DNA from: Rhizobiales bacterium SYSU XM002
Lineage (GTDB): Bacteria; Pseudomonadota; Alphaproteobacteria; Rhizobiales; Beijerinckiaceae
Length of the DNA: 64,000 nt
Assembly (NCBI GenBank): GCA_009846685.1
Contig: VWVY01000002.1
Coordinates: forward strand, 533,634 to 597,633
Reading direction: 5' to 3'
Below, piece after piece: positions 20,152 through 28,872 of this stretch. The notes under the pieces are model-generated. The model saw only the letters and a program-made list of their open reading frames with translations, ran no database searches and was not told the origin of the DNA. Every line of letters begins with the position of its first letter. Position 1 is the first letter of the stretch. The translations under genes and the position numbers were made by a program.

Positions 20152-20517
20152 TCACATCCCCGGCGCGAACACTCGCAGGCGATGGCCATCCGGATCAGCG
20201 GCGGTAAAGGTGAAGCCGAAGTCCATCCGGGTCGGTTCCTGAAGGATCGAGAGGCCGCGCGCGGCCCAGTCGGCATGTCGCGCGGTGACGGCATCGTCGT
20301 TTTCCACCGCGAAGGCGAGTTCGCTCCCGCCGGAGGGGCCGGCTTTCGGTTCGACACCGCCGCGCCCCCAGAGGCCCAGCATCACCCCGCTGTCGAGCGG
20401 AAGCATGGCGAAGGTCGGCGAGGCTTCGGCCGGGGCCTTGCCAAGCAATTGGGAATAGAACGCGGCGCTGCGGGCGGCATCCTCGACGTAGAGCAGGATA
20501 AAATTCGGGTCGGTCAT
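20152..20517 (-). CDS. VOC-superfamily (glyoxalase/bleomycin-resistance-like) protein
   Basis: A 121-residue single-module VOC protein (two beta-alpha-beta-beta-beta repeats) of the type often called drug-protein or extradiol-dioxygenase-like. MTDPNFILLYVEDAARSA begins the first repeat, and FTFTAADPDGHRLRVF the last strands. The usual N-terminal His ligand is replaced by a hydrophobic strand, so metal binding is doubtful. Substrate unknown. It is convergent with aapP and lies upstream, on the same strand, of nothing obvious. Confidence 0.85.
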   Translation of the reverse strand: MTDPNFILLYVEDAARSAAFYSQLLGKAPAEASPTFAMLPLDSGVMLGLWGRGGVEPKAGPSGGSELAFAVENDDAVTARHADWAARGLSILQEPTRMDFGFTFTAADPDGHRLRVFAPGM

Positions 20518-20596
20518 TGCAGGGGCCTCATCGTGTGAGCCGCATCGCGGCGATGAGGAACCCTACAAGAGGCTCCTGACAAAAAATGGCAGGAGC

Positions 20597-21445
20597 TTAG
20601 CGCGTCCCGATCGGCAGGTCCTCGCGCGTGCCCCATTCCGCCCATGAGCCGTCGTAGATGCCGGCGATCTTCGCACCCGCCCGGCTCATCGCCATGGCGA
20701 TCACGACGGCTGAGACGCCCGATCCGCAGGAGCAGACGATCGGCTGGGTGAGATCTATGCCGGCCTTCTCCATCTCGGCGCGGATTTCCGCCGGCGCGCG
20801 CAATTGTCCGTTTGCGACGACACTGGGGAAGGGGAGGTTGTAGCTGCCCGGCATGTGCCCTGAGCGCACGCCGGGGCGCGGTTCCGGTGCCTGCCCGTCG
20901 AAGCGCGGCGCGGGGCGGGCATCGACGACCTGCGCGTCACCGGCCGCGAGATGGCCCCGCACACGGTTGAGATCGGCGACGGTCGCGGCATCGAGCCGGG
21001 CGTTGAAAGTGGCTGGCCTGGGCGAGGGCACCTCGCTCGTTACTGGCCGTAATTCGGCGGTCCAGGCCGGCAGGCCGCCCTCCAGAATGCGTACGTCCTT
21101 GGCGCCGTAGATGCGGAACATCCACGCAACCCGCGGCGCGGTGAAAAGCCCGAGCTGATCGTAGATGACGATGGTGTCGTTCTCGGTGATCCCCATTGCG
21201 CCCACCTTCTCGGCGAAGAACGTGGCGCTGGGCAGCATATGCGGCAGGTCGCTCGCGGGGTCGGAGATCGTATCGAGATCGAAGAATACCGCGCCGGGAA
21301 TATGCGCCTCGGCGTATTCCTTCGCGCCCACGCGGCCCGTCGGCGGGAGATGCCACGATCCGTCGACGATCTTCACCGCCGGGTTGGAAAGCTGTTCGCC
21401 GAGCCAGGCGGTCGGCACGAAGGGAATGGAGGTGAAGATGGACAT
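20597..21445 (-). CDS. sseA: 3-mercaptopyruvate/thiosulfate sulfurtransferase
   Basis: Two-domain rhodanese, 282 aa, transferring sulfur from mercaptopyruvate (or thiosulfate) to thiol acceptors. The inactive N-terminal rhodanese domain spans about 10-135 and the catalytic one 150-280. The active-site loop is CSCGSGVSA with Cys240 as the persulfide residue; CGSGV favours mercaptopyruvate specificity over thiosulfate (CRxGx). The ATG at 21445 replaces a longer open frame that is antisense to nothing conserved. The tautomerase gene lies 52 bp upstream on the same strand. Confidence 0.93.
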   Translation of the reverse strand: MSIFTSIPFVPTAWLGEQLSNPAVKIVDGSWHLPPTGRVGAKEYAEAHIPGAVFFDLDTISDPASDLPHMLPSATFFAEKVGAMGITENDTIVIYDQLGLFTAPRVAWMFRIYGAKDVRILEGGLPAWTAELRPVTSEVPSPRPATFNARLDAATVADLNRVRGHLAAGDAQVVDARPAPRFDGQAPEPRPGVRSGHMPGSYNLPFPSVVANGQLRAPAEIRAEMEKAGIDLTQPIVCSCGSGVSAVVIAMAMSRAGAKIAGIYDGSWAEWGTREDLPIGTR

Positions 21446-21497
21446 TCTTCTGGTTCCTTTTGCAACTTCCGCCGGTCGTCGGGCGACTGACCGGATA

Positions 21498-21887
21498 TTA
21501 GAGGCCAAGCACGGATTTGACAGAGCCCGCTTCGCTGAAAGACCAGTCGATCGGGCGGTTCTCAATGAGAAAGATGATCGAGTTGTTCGGCTCGAAGCCA
21601 ATTCCGCGCAAGCGTCGCCGGATGTCCTTGTAGAGCGCTTCTTTCTGCTCGTCCGAACGACCTGAAAGCAGTGCGATCTCGATGACGATCGTCCCGGCCG
21701 GGTCGCGCGGGCCCAGAAAGTCGGGATGGAACATCATGTCGTCCGGCGCGTAGCGCGAGATCAGGCAGAAATTGTCGTGGGGATTCACACCACATGTTTC
21801 GACAAGGCTCTCGTGAAGCTCGTGGTTGATGGCGCGGCAAAGCGTGGCCGGCACCGTGGCCGGAACGTGGATCTTGTTGAAAGGCAT
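21498..21887 (-). CDS. Tautomerase-family protein (long form)
   Basis: 129-residue member of the tautomerase superfamily (Tautomerase_2 type). Pro2, directly after the initiator Met (MPFNKIHVPA), is the expected catalytic base. Further marks are HESLVETCGV, FLISRYAPD-like and the GRSDEQKEALYKDI helix shared with 4-oxalocrotonate tautomerases. GAGGAAGA precedes the ATG at 21887 by about 5 nt. Substrate unknown. It lies between alaX and sseA in the same orientation and may be co-transcribed with sseA. Confidence 0.88.
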   Translation of the reverse strand: MPFNKIHVPATVPATLCRAINHELHESLVETCGVNPHDNFCLISRYAPDDMMFHPDFLGPRDPAGTIVIEIALLSGRSDEQKEALYKDIRRRLRGIGFEPNNSIIFLIENRPIDWSFSEAGSVKSVLGL

Positions 21888-21960
21888 GGGTCTTCCTCGA
21901 TGATTCGCGGGCGCCGGAGCCGCAACTTTCGCTTTGTATCGGGTGCAGCCGGAAAACGGA

Positions 21961-22749
21961 TCAGGCGAAAGCGATCCGCACGCGGCGGTTCTGCTTGCCC
22001 TTTTTCTCGATATTGGTGACGGCGACACGGCCGATCTCGCGTGTGTTGCGGACGTGGGTGCCGCCGCAGGGCTGAAGATCGAGCGGTTCCTCGCCCGGAT
22101 TTCCGATCTCGACCAGCCGCACACGGCCCGCCCCGCGCGGCGGTTTCACCGACATGGTTTTCACGAGGCCGGGATTGGCGTCGAGTTCCGCATCCGTGAT
22201 CCAGCGTTCGGTGATCGGTGCATTTCGCCCGATCAGCGCGTTGAGTTTTTCCGTCACCTCTTCCTTGGTGAAGCCAGCTTCGGGAATGTCGAAATCCAGC
22301 CGCCCGTCCTCGGTGCCGACCGAGCCGCCGGTGACGGCGAAGGGCAAGGCGACCGAGAGGAGATGGAGCGCGGAGTGCATCCGCATCAGCTTGTAGCGGC
22401 GCTCGAAATCGAGCGTCTGCGTGACGACCCTGTTCGCCCAGTCAGCCGGGTCTTCGCTTTCCGGCAGGCGATGGCCGACGATGGTCTTCGCAGGGTCGAG
22501 ATAGCGCAGATCGCCGACGGGGAACGAGACGCCGTCATCGCGTGTGATGGTGCCGAAATCGGACGGCTGCCCGCCGGACGAGGGATAGAAGATCGTCTGG
22601 TCGAGTATCAGCATGTGCTCGTGGACGCCGATCACACGGGCGGTGAGGCTGGTCTCGTAGGCATCATCGCGAAAGGCAAGATGGGTTGCGGGAAAATCCG
22701 GAATCGGCGCAATGGCGGCCGGCATTCCGGGGGCGTTCTCCTTGTCCAA
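21961..22749 (-). CDS. alaX: Alanyl-tRNA editing protein AlaX
   Basis: Trans-editing deacylase, 262 aa, that hydrolyses Ser/Gly wrongly attached to tRNA-Ala. The zinc ligands of the AlaRS editing domain are present: His125 and His129 (MHSALHLL), Cys228 and His232 (CGGTHV). The domain ends shortly after, as in free-standing AlaX proteins. The start is uncertain: TTG 22749 has GGAG 7 nt upstream, and an ATG at codon 9 (22725) is the alternative. It is the upstream member of a leftward trio with the tautomerase and sseA. Confidence 0.92.
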   Translation of the reverse strand: MDKENAPGMPAAIAPIPDFPATHLAFRDDAYETSLTARVIGVHEHMLILDQTIFYPSSGGQPSDFGTITRDDGVSFPVGDLRYLDPAKTIVGHRLPESEDPADWANRVVTQTLDFERRYKLMRMHSALHLLSVALPFAVTGGSVGTEDGRLDFDIPEAGFTKEEVTEKLNALIGRNAPITERWITDAELDANPGLVKTMSVKPPRGAGRVRLVEIGNPGEEPLDLQPCGGTHVRNTREIGRVAVTNIEKKGKQNRRVRIAFA

Positions 22750-22907
22750 AGTGAAACTCCATGACTTTGTCGTTGGCGTCAGCTTAGCCGTGCGCCGGCG
22801 AGGCGGGAAGGGCGTCGCGTGTGATTGACATCGATGTGGCAGGGGAAATCCGCGCGAATGCTATTCTCGTTTGTCGACGGTCGCCCTATTTTGATGATGT
22901 TTACAAA

Positions 22908-22937
22908 TGATCCGCGCGCGGGTGACCGGCGTATAAT
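22908..22937 (+). promoter_or_regulatory. Candidate sigma-E-like promoter of the ChrR-like gene
   Basis: TGATCC at 22908-22913, an 18-bp spacer, then TATAAT at 22932-22937, 51 nt before the GTG start. TGATCC with about 18 bp spacing is what I recall for -35 elements of the ChrR-controlled sigma-E of Rhodobacter sphaeroides, although the -10 there is different. TATAAT would also suit the housekeeping factor. Confidence 0.45.
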
Positions 22938-22988
22938 GCCCGCATGTCGCCGGAAACGGCCCGAAACCCAAGAGGAGCAAGGCGAGCA

Positions 22989-23636
22989 GTGAACGCCGAA
23001 GCCGGCAATCGGGATATACCATCGCGCGAGGCGCTGCTTGCCGCCTATGCCGCAGGGCAGTTGCCTTGCGCCGCGCATGCGCTCGTTGCTGCGCATCTCG
23101 AAATCTCGCCGGAAAATCGGGTCTTTGTTGCCTCGCTCGAGGAATCGTTGGCGAAGGAATTCTCGGTCGATCGTCCGTGCTGCGAGATCCGCAAGCGCGA
23201 GGCGCGTCTCGACGCGATCTTCTGCTGCGACCAGCAGGCGCACAAGGCACCGTGCGATTCCGATATCCCGCGCGCGCTCCGGCATTTCCTCGGGCGCTGT
23301 GTCGATGAGATGCCCTACCGGACGGTGCTGCCGGGCATTCGCGAATGCCGGATCGAGGGCGAGGGCGGCATGAATGCGATGCTCTACCGTATCGCGCCGG
23401 GCAAGAAGATCCCCCAGCATTCGCACGAGGGCACCGAGATCACGCTGGTTCTGCGCGGCGGCTTTTCCGACGGGACGGGGCACTATGTCCGCGGCGATAT
23501 CGCCATCGCCGACGAGGATGTCGATCACATTCCCGTCGCCGACAAGGGCGAGGAGTGCGTCTGCTTCGCGGTGCTCGACGCGCCGCTCCGGCTGACCGGG
23601 CCTGTCGGTCGTCTGCTGAACCGCTTCATGCGCTAG
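22989..23636 (+). CDS. ChrR-like cupin protein, probable degenerate anti-sigma factor
   Basis: A 215-residue homologue of ChrR, the zinc anti-sigma factor for the singlet-oxygen sigma-E. An N-terminal anti-sigma-like helical part (AAYAAGQLPCAAHALVAAHL) is followed by a cupin domain. The cupin ligands His144, His146, Glu150 and His180 (HSHEGTE and DEDVDH) are kept. In the N-terminal domain the HxxxCxxC zinc motif has become HLEISPEN: His36 stays but both Cys are lost (Ser40, Asn43). Cysteine pairs occur elsewhere (64-65, 79-80). No ECF sigma gene is adjacent. The GTG start at 22989 follows AGAGGAG and AAGGCGAG. It overlaps the convergent photolyase end by 11 bp. Confidence 0.85.
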   Translation: MNAEAGNRDIPSREALLAAYAAGQLPCAAHALVAAHLEISPENRVFVASLEESLAKEFSVDRPCCEIRKREARLDAIFCCDQQAHKAPCDSDIPRALRHFLGRCVDEMPYRTVLPGIRECRIEGEGGMNAMLYRIAPGKKIPQHSHEGTEITLVLRGGFSDGTGHYVRGDIAIADEDVDHIPVADKGEECVCFAVLDAPLRLTGPVGRLLNRFMR

Positions 23637-25092
23637 CTGAAATCGCCTTGAAAGCTGCGAGCGCCCGCGCGCGCGCGGCATCGTGCGGCACGATCGGGTT
23701 GGGGTATGTCTCGCCGAGCGTAACGCCGGCTTTTGCCCGTACGGCGGGCGGCGCTTCCCACGGGCAGTGGATGTAATCGTCGGGCAGTCCGGCGATTTCC
23801 GGTACGAAGCGACGGACATAATCGCCCGCCGGATCGAATTTCTGGCCTTGGCCGATGGGGTTGAAGATACGGAAGAACGGCGCGGCGTCGGCACCCGAAC
23901 CCGCGACCCATTGCCAGCTCGCCGCATTGCTGGCCGGGTCTGCGTCGCATAGCGTATCCCAGAACCAGGCTTCGCCCGCGCGCCAGTCCTGCATCAGGTG
24001 CTTGATGAGGAAGGAAGCGGCGATCATCCGCACGCGGTTGTGCATATAGCCGGTCTGCCAGAGCTCGCGCATCCCGGCGTCGACGAGCGGATAGCCGGTG
24101 AGGCCGCGCTGCCAGGTGCGCAGGGCGTCCGCGTCGGTCTGCCACGGGAAGGCGTCGAACTTCGGCTGGAAGTTCGCGCGCGGCAGATCGGGGAAATGAA
24201 ACAGCAGATGATACGAGAACTCGCGCCAGCCGAGTTCGGCGAGGAACTTGTCGAGATCACGCTCGGAGGCCCCGCTGCTGCCATCGAGCATTGCCTGCCG
24301 TGCCGCATGCCAGATTTGCCGTGGCGAGATGTCACCGGTGGCAAGATATGGCGAAAGCCGCGAGGTGGAGGGAAGGTCCGGCCGGTCGCGGTTTTCGGCA
24401 TAGCCGCCGAGCCCATCCTTCAGGAAAGCAACGAGCCGTTCGTGTGCGCCTCGCTCGCCAGGTTTCCAGCTTGCACGGAGACCGCCAGCCCAGTCCGGTC
24501 GGCGTGGTGGAAGATCGAGCGCGGCGAGCGGGGTCGCGTCCGGAACCGTCTCGTGGATGGATTGGGGCTGCTTCGGTTCAGGAAGTGGCGCTGACGGTTC
24601 GCGCAAGGCCCGGCACGCTTTCCAGAACGGCGTGAAGACGCGCATCGGCCCGCCCGCCTTCGAGCGGATTTCCATCGGCTCATAGAGCAACGCGCCGTTG
24701 AAGCTCTCTGCGCGGATGCCCCTGGCCGTCAGGTCCTGCTTGATCGCGCCATCGGTCTCGCGCTCGGCAGCACCATAGCGGCGGTTCCAGGTGACGAGAT
24801 CGCAACCGAGATGGGCCGCCAGCTCGGGGATGATGGCGCGTGAATCGCCCCTTAGCAGGAGCATCCTGCTGCTTTTCTTTTCAAGATCCGCTTCCAGTGC
24901 CGCCAAGGCGTGGTGAAGCCACCAGCGGCTTGCGCCCCCGCGTGGCCGATGGTTGGCGTTGTCTTCGAGCACGAAAACGGTGGTACATTCCCCTGCCGAG
25001 GCGGCACGGGTCAGTGCGGGGTTGTCGCCGAGGCGCAGATCGTTCCGGAACCAGTGCAGCGCGCGGCGCGGGGCGTTGGTGAAATCGCTCAT
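23626..25092 (-). CDS. phr: Deoxyribodipyrimidine photolyase
   Basis: Class I CPD photolyase, 488 aa, repairing UV pyrimidine dimers with blue light. The N-terminal antenna domain starts ALHWFRNDLRLGDNPAL; the FAD domain holds TSRLSPYLATGDISPR, LGWREFSYH and the MHNRVRMIAASFLIKH segment, ending in DADPASNAASWQWVAGSG. The start is ATG 25092; the frame is open upstream without resemblance. In Rhodobacter a photolyase gene belongs to the ChrR-controlled sigma-E regulon, and here a ChrR homologue is the convergent neighbour with an 11-bp overlap. Confidence 0.95.
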   Translation of the reverse strand: MSDFTNAPRRALHWFRNDLRLGDNPALTRAASAGECTTVFVLEDNANHRPRGGASRWWLHHALAALEADLEKKSSRMLLLRGDSRAIIPELAAHLGCDLVTWNRRYGAAERETDGAIKQDLTARGIRAESFNGALLYEPMEIRSKAGGPMRVFTPFWKACRALREPSAPLPEPKQPQSIHETVPDATPLAALDLPPRRPDWAGGLRASWKPGERGAHERLVAFLKDGLGGYAENRDRPDLPSTSRLSPYLATGDISPRQIWHAARQAMLDGSSGASERDLDKFLAELGWREFSYHLLFHFPDLPRANFQPKFDAFPWQTDADALRTWQRGLTGYPLVDAGMRELWQTGYMHNRVRMIAASFLIKHLMQDWRAGEAWFWDTLCDADPASNAASWQWVAGSGADAAPFFRIFNPIGQGQKFDPAGDYVRRFVPEIAGLPDDYIHCPWEAPPAVRAKAGVTLGETYPNPIVPHDAARARALAAFKAISASA

Positions 25093-25204
25093 GACGTAAG
25101 GAAATAGCCTTGCTCGCGGTGTTGTGAAGCGGTGACGCGCTTTTTCACTCGCCTGAGACGGGTTCGGCCGTAAGTTCAGACGACAACGAGCGGGGAATGC
25201 CGCA

Positions 25205-25879
25205 ATGCCCTTTTCGAGGCGTACTGTGGTCGCCGGATTGACCTGCCTCGGCTTTGCAGCGGGCGGCTCGGCCAAGCCCGGCCGGGATGCCGAGCGGATG
25301 CTGCTGCATTCCGCAGAGATCGACGATGGCGACACGGTAGCACGGCTTATCGGCATCGGCACCGACCTCGAAGTTCGCGATGCGCGCGAGCGGACGGCGC
25401 TGATGATCGCCACGCACAAGAATCACGTCGAGGTCGCCCGCATCCTGATCGGGGCAGGCGCCGATGTGAACGCGAAGGATTCGATCGGCGATTCGCCGTT
25501 TCTCTACGCGGGCGCGGAAGGGCGGATCGAGATTCTTCGCCTCACGCTCGCGCATGGTGCCGATCTCGCCGCGACGAACCGCTATGGCGGCACGGCGCTG
25601 ATTCCGGCTTGCCATCACGGGCATGTCGAGGCTGTCTACATGCTGCTGAAGACGGCAATCGCCGTCGACCATATCAACAATCTCGGCTGGACCGCGCTGC
25701 TGGAAGCCGTGATCCTCGGCGATGGCGGCCCGACTTACGTCGAAATCGTCGATGCGCTTGTCCATGCCGGCGCGAATCCGCGCATTGCCGATCGCGAGGG
25801 CGTTACGCCGCTGGTGCATGCGCGGCGACGGAGATTCACCGAAATCGCGGCAATTCTCGAACAGGCGTCGAAACGCTAG
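25205..25879 (+). CDS. Secreted ankyrin-repeat protein
   Basis: A 224-residue protein with a short N-terminal signal-like stretch (MPFSRRTVVAGLTCLGFAAG, possibly Tat because of SRRTVV) followed by about five ankyrin repeats. Repeats start near ERTALMIATHKNHVE, GDSPFLYAGAEGRIE, GGTALIPACHHGHVE, GWTALLEAVILGDGG and GVTPLVHARRRRFTE. The same architecture is common in alphaproteobacteria, where such proteins act as periplasmic binding scaffolds. Partner unknown. It is divergent from the photolyase and ends 14 bp before tRNA-Asn on the other strand. Confidence 0.88.
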   Translation: MPFSRRTVVAGLTCLGFAAGGSAKPGRDAERMLLHSAEIDDGDTVARLIGIGTDLEVRDARERTALMIATHKNHVEVARILIGAGADVNAKDSIGDSPFLYAGAEGRIEILRLTLAHGADLAATNRYGGTALIPACHHGHVEAVYMLLKTAIAVDHINNLGWTALLEAVILGDGGPTYVEIVDALVHAGANPRIADREGVTPLVHARRRRFTEIAAILEQASKR

Positions 25880-25893
25880 AAGGGGGGAAGAGA

Positions 25894-25969
25894 TGGCTCC
25901 TCGAGCTGGACTCGAACCAGCGACCATTCGATTAACAGTCGAACGCTCTACCAACTGAGCTATCGAGGA
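25894..25969 (-). tRNA. tRNA-Asn (GTT)
   Basis: 76 nt with encoded CCA on the minus strand. The acceptor TCCTCGA pairs with TCGAGGA; the anticodon loop CTGTTAA gives GTT; D-arm TAGCTCAGTTGGTAGAGC and the T-arm are canonical. Confidence 0.97.
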
Positions 25970-26148
25970 ATGAGGGCTGGCGTTTACCAAAAACGCGCGC
26001 CGATGCAAACGCTTTTATGCCGGCCGTTCGTAAAAAATGTCTGACGCGCTCGCGGAAACGTGGGTTGCACGTGAAAAAAAATGCAGGACCCGGCCGAGTG
26101 TATTGCGCCGGACGCAGGGGAGGTCTACAAGCCGCATTCGCAGCGAGG

Positions 26149-26222
26149 GGCCTCGTGGCGGAGTGGTTACGCAGAGGACTGCAAATCCTTGTACGGGGGT
26201 TCGATTCCCTCCGAGGCCTCCA
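26149..26222 (+). tRNA. tRNA-Cys (GCA)
   Basis: 74 nt with encoded CCA. Acceptor GGCCTCG pairs with CGAGGCC; anticodon stem AGGAC-type with loop CTGCAAA gives GCA; T-arm GGGGGTTCGATTCCCTC. Confidence 0.95.
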
Positions 26223-26359
26223 GTGCCGCCAAGGCACATTTGCCAGTGCGATTCGTCTTCAGGATAAGCCTCAAGCTCTTGCAATCGCCCCGGCACTCGC
26301 GCAAAAGCCGTGAGGGGCGGCCTTCTTGCCGTCTCTGGAACATCGTTCGGGAGCCTTCC

Positions 26360-27028
26360 ATGGCCGATATGCACAATGCCCGCCGCGTGATGGTCGACAA
26401 TCAGATCCGGACCTTCGACGTTACGGATCGCGATGTTCTTGCCGCTTTCGATATCGTCCCGCGCGAGCTCTTCGTCTCGGAGAGGGACCGGGCTATCGCC
26501 TACGCCGACCGGACCATCATGCTGGGCGAGGGACGGCGGGCGATGCTGCCGCCTTTGCTGCTCGCCCGTCTCGTTCAGGCGCTGCAGCCGCAGGCCGGTG
26601 AGCGCGCGCTCGATGTTCTGAGCGGCACGGGTTACCCGGCGGCGATCCTCTCGGAAATCGGCCTCGACGTCACGGTTCTCGAATCGGATTCCGCGCTCGC
26701 CACCGAAGCGAAAGCCGCGCTCGCTGCTTCCGGCAGCAAGGCCACGGTTGCACCGGTTCAGGCCGATCTCGGAGCGGAAAAGGTCACCGCGCCGGCTGGC
26801 GGCGGGTTCGATGTCATCCTCATCAACGGCGCAACGGAGCGCGAGCCCAGAGCCTTCTTCCCGCTCCTCAAGGACGGCGGACGCCTCGGCGTCTTCGTCC
26901 GCGATGCGGGGAGCTGCCGCGCGCTTGTTTACGTCAAGGCGGGTGACCATGTGAGTCCGCGCCGCGCGTTCGACGCCCAGGCGCCGGTTCTGGCGGGATT
27001 CGCCGCCGAGGCCGGCTTCGTCTTCTGA
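26360..27028 (+). CDS. Protein-L-isoaspartate O-methyltransferase family protein
   Basis: 222-residue SAM-dependent methyltransferase of the PCMT family. MVDNQIRTFDVTDRDVLAAF and VPRELFV match the family N-terminus. The SAM-binding motif I reads DVLSGTGYPAA, where canonical PCMTs have GSGSGY; this drifted form is typical of the paralogue encoded before tolC in Hyphomicrobiales. True isoaspartyl repair activity is therefore uncertain. The ATG at 26360 is chosen; the upstream frame only translates tRNA-Cys. It lies 254 bp before the TolC-family gene. Confidence 0.88.
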   Translation: MADMHNARRVMVDNQIRTFDVTDRDVLAAFDIVPRELFVSERDRAIAYADRTIMLGEGRRAMLPPLLLARLVQALQPQAGERALDVLSGTGYPAAILSEIGLDVTVLESDSALATEAKAALAASGSKATVAPVQADLGAEKVTAPAGGGFDVILINGATEREPRAFFPLLKDGGRLGVFVRDAGSCRALVYVKAGDHVSPRRAFDAQAPVLAGFAAEAGFVF

Positions 27029-27282
27029 ATTCGCCGGTTCTGCCGCTTACGTTCTGACCAATACCGTCAATTGTTCAGAAGTGTAACCTTTTGGCCCCAG
27101 TCCCCCGATTTTCCCGCCGCGATGGGCGCGAGGGATTAAGGAAAGGTTTACAAGCGGGGCTTGCTCGCTAGAACTGAACCGCAACGCGGCGCTTCGCCTG
27201 ACTCGCCCTGCAGGAACATTTCTTCTGCGGTTTGATCTGGCGCCGGGATGACGAGTTTGAGCAAAGCTTCGGGTAAGGCAAC

Positions 27283-28671
27283 GTGATACGGTTTGGGTCT
27301 TTTGCTGCACGGTCGGTTTTGGCGGCTGCTCTCGGGTCGGCGGTTCTGACGCCTGCGCCGGTCCTTGCCCAGGATCTGATGGGTGCACTGGCTCGCGCCT
27401 ATGCCAACAACCCCGATCTCAACGCTGCCCGTGCCAATACCCGTGCGACGGATGAGGCTGTGCCCACCGCGAAATCCGCCATGCGGCCGCGTGTCTCTGC
27501 CTCGGCCGATGCGGGGCGGACCTGGCTCGATTCGCGTATTCCGGGTCGGCACACACACAGCGAACTCAACCCTTCCGGCTTCGGCATCACCGTCAACCAG
27601 ACGCTTTATAACGGCGGGCGGATGGGTAATTCCGTGCGGCAGGCTGAATCGAGTGTGCTGGCCGCGCGCGAGACATTGCGCAACACCGAGCAGAACACGC
27701 TTCTCGATGGCGTCGTCGCCTACATGAACGTCGTGCGCGATACCGCGATTCTCGATCTGCGCCGCAACAACGTGACCGTGCTGAACGAGCAGGTTCGCCA
27801 GACCCGCGACCGCTTCAACGTCGGCGAGGTGACACGGACAGACGTTGCACAGGCAGAAGCCCGTCTTGCCGGTGCGAAGTCCGATCTTGCGCTCGCGCAG
27901 TCAAATCTTCGCGGCAACATCGCCCGTTTCAAGCAAGTGATCGGCACCGATCCGAAGAAGCTCTCGTCAGTGCGGCCGGTCGCCGCCAGCCGCCTGCCGA
28001 AAACCCAGAGCGTCGCCGTCTCGCGGGCGCTTCAGGACCACCCGGCGATCGCGGCCGCGCTCCACGGCGTCGACGCGCAGTTTTTGCAGGTGAAGGTCGT
28101 CGAGGGCGAACTGCTGCCGACGGTTTCGGTGAGCGGCTCGCTCTCGCGCCGCTACGATTCGAGCACGGAAAACGACCGCCGCAATACGGCCTCGGTGATC
28201 GCCTCGGTGACGATTCCGATCTACGACGGCGGCTCGGCTTATTCCCGCACCCGCGCGGCCAAGGAAACGCTTGGCGAGCGCCGGCTGCAGGTTGACTCGA
28301 CCCGTGACCGCGTCATTCAGGCTGTTATCGCTTCCTGGGCGCTGATGGAGGCCACCGGTTTCCAGATCGAAGGCGCCTCCGCGCAGGTTCAGGCAGCAGA
28401 AATCGCGCTTAACGGCGTGCGTGAGGAGGCTCGCGTCGGCCAGCGTACGACGCTGGATGTGTTGAATGCGCAGCAGGAACTGCTGAATGCGCGTGTCGCG
28501 CAGGTAACCGCGCAGCGGGACCGGGTGGTGGCGTCCTATTCGCTTCTCTCGGCGACCGGGCAGCTCTCGGCCCGCACGCTCGGCCTCAAGGTCGCGACCT
28601 ATGATCCGAAGGTCCATTATCTCCAGACCAAGGACAGCTGGCTCGGCCTGCGGACCCCCAGCGGGGAGTGA
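27283..28671 (+). CDS. tolC: TolC-family outer membrane efflux protein
   Basis: Outer-membrane channel of type I secretion and efflux systems, 462 aa. A signal peptide ends near residue 29 (VLA before Q30). Two OEP repeats follow: AYANNPDLNAARANTRATDEAV opens the first and ALQDHPAIAAALHGVDAQFL the second. The GRTTLDVLNAQQELLNARV-like coiled-coil segment near 400 is characteristic (quoted in part: QRTTLDVLNAQQELLNAR). The start is GTG 27283 with GGGTAAGG 4-5 nt upstream. pcm-like/tolC/popZ/valS order is conserved in the order. Confidence 0.93.
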   Translation: MIRFGSFAARSVLAAALGSAVLTPAPVLAQDLMGALARAYANNPDLNAARANTRATDEAVPTAKSAMRPRVSASADAGRTWLDSRIPGRHTHSELNPSGFGITVNQTLYNGGRMGNSVRQAESSVLAARETLRNTEQNTLLDGVVAYMNVVRDTAILDLRRNNVTVLNEQVRQTRDRFNVGEVTRTDVAQAEARLAGAKSDLALAQSNLRGNIARFKQVIGTDPKKLSSVRPVAASRLPKTQSVAVSRALQDHPAIAAALHGVDAQFLQVKVVEGELLPTVSVSGSLSRRYDSSTENDRRNTASVIASVTIPIYDGGSAYSRTRAAKETLGERRLQVDSTRDRVIQAVIASWALMEATGFQIEGASAQVQAAEIALNGVREEARVGQRTTLDVLNAQQELLNARVAQVTAQRDRVVASYSLLSATGQLSARTLGLKVATYDPKVHYLQTKDSWLGLRTPSGE

Positions 28672-28872
28672 GGGAGGGGGCGTCGGCGGCTTGTCCCCAA
28701 GCTTCGCCGGCTCCGTCCTTGTATCCGCAAGTCCTTGCTTGATCCGGGTATTTCCCCTGCCATACTTCGATTGTCGTTGCGTGATTCTTGTCCTTTCACG
28801 TCTAGGATTTGCATTTCAGTGTGCCAGGGTCTGCGTCTCCTCGGCATGGGATTGATGGAGTAGGTGAACAGC

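Noticed and set aside
22779..23927. 382-codon minus-strand frame opposite the ChrR-like gene, considered as the missing sigma factor
   Set aside because: Translation shows no sigma-2 or sigma-4 motifs and is a shadow of the ChrR-like and photolyase genes.
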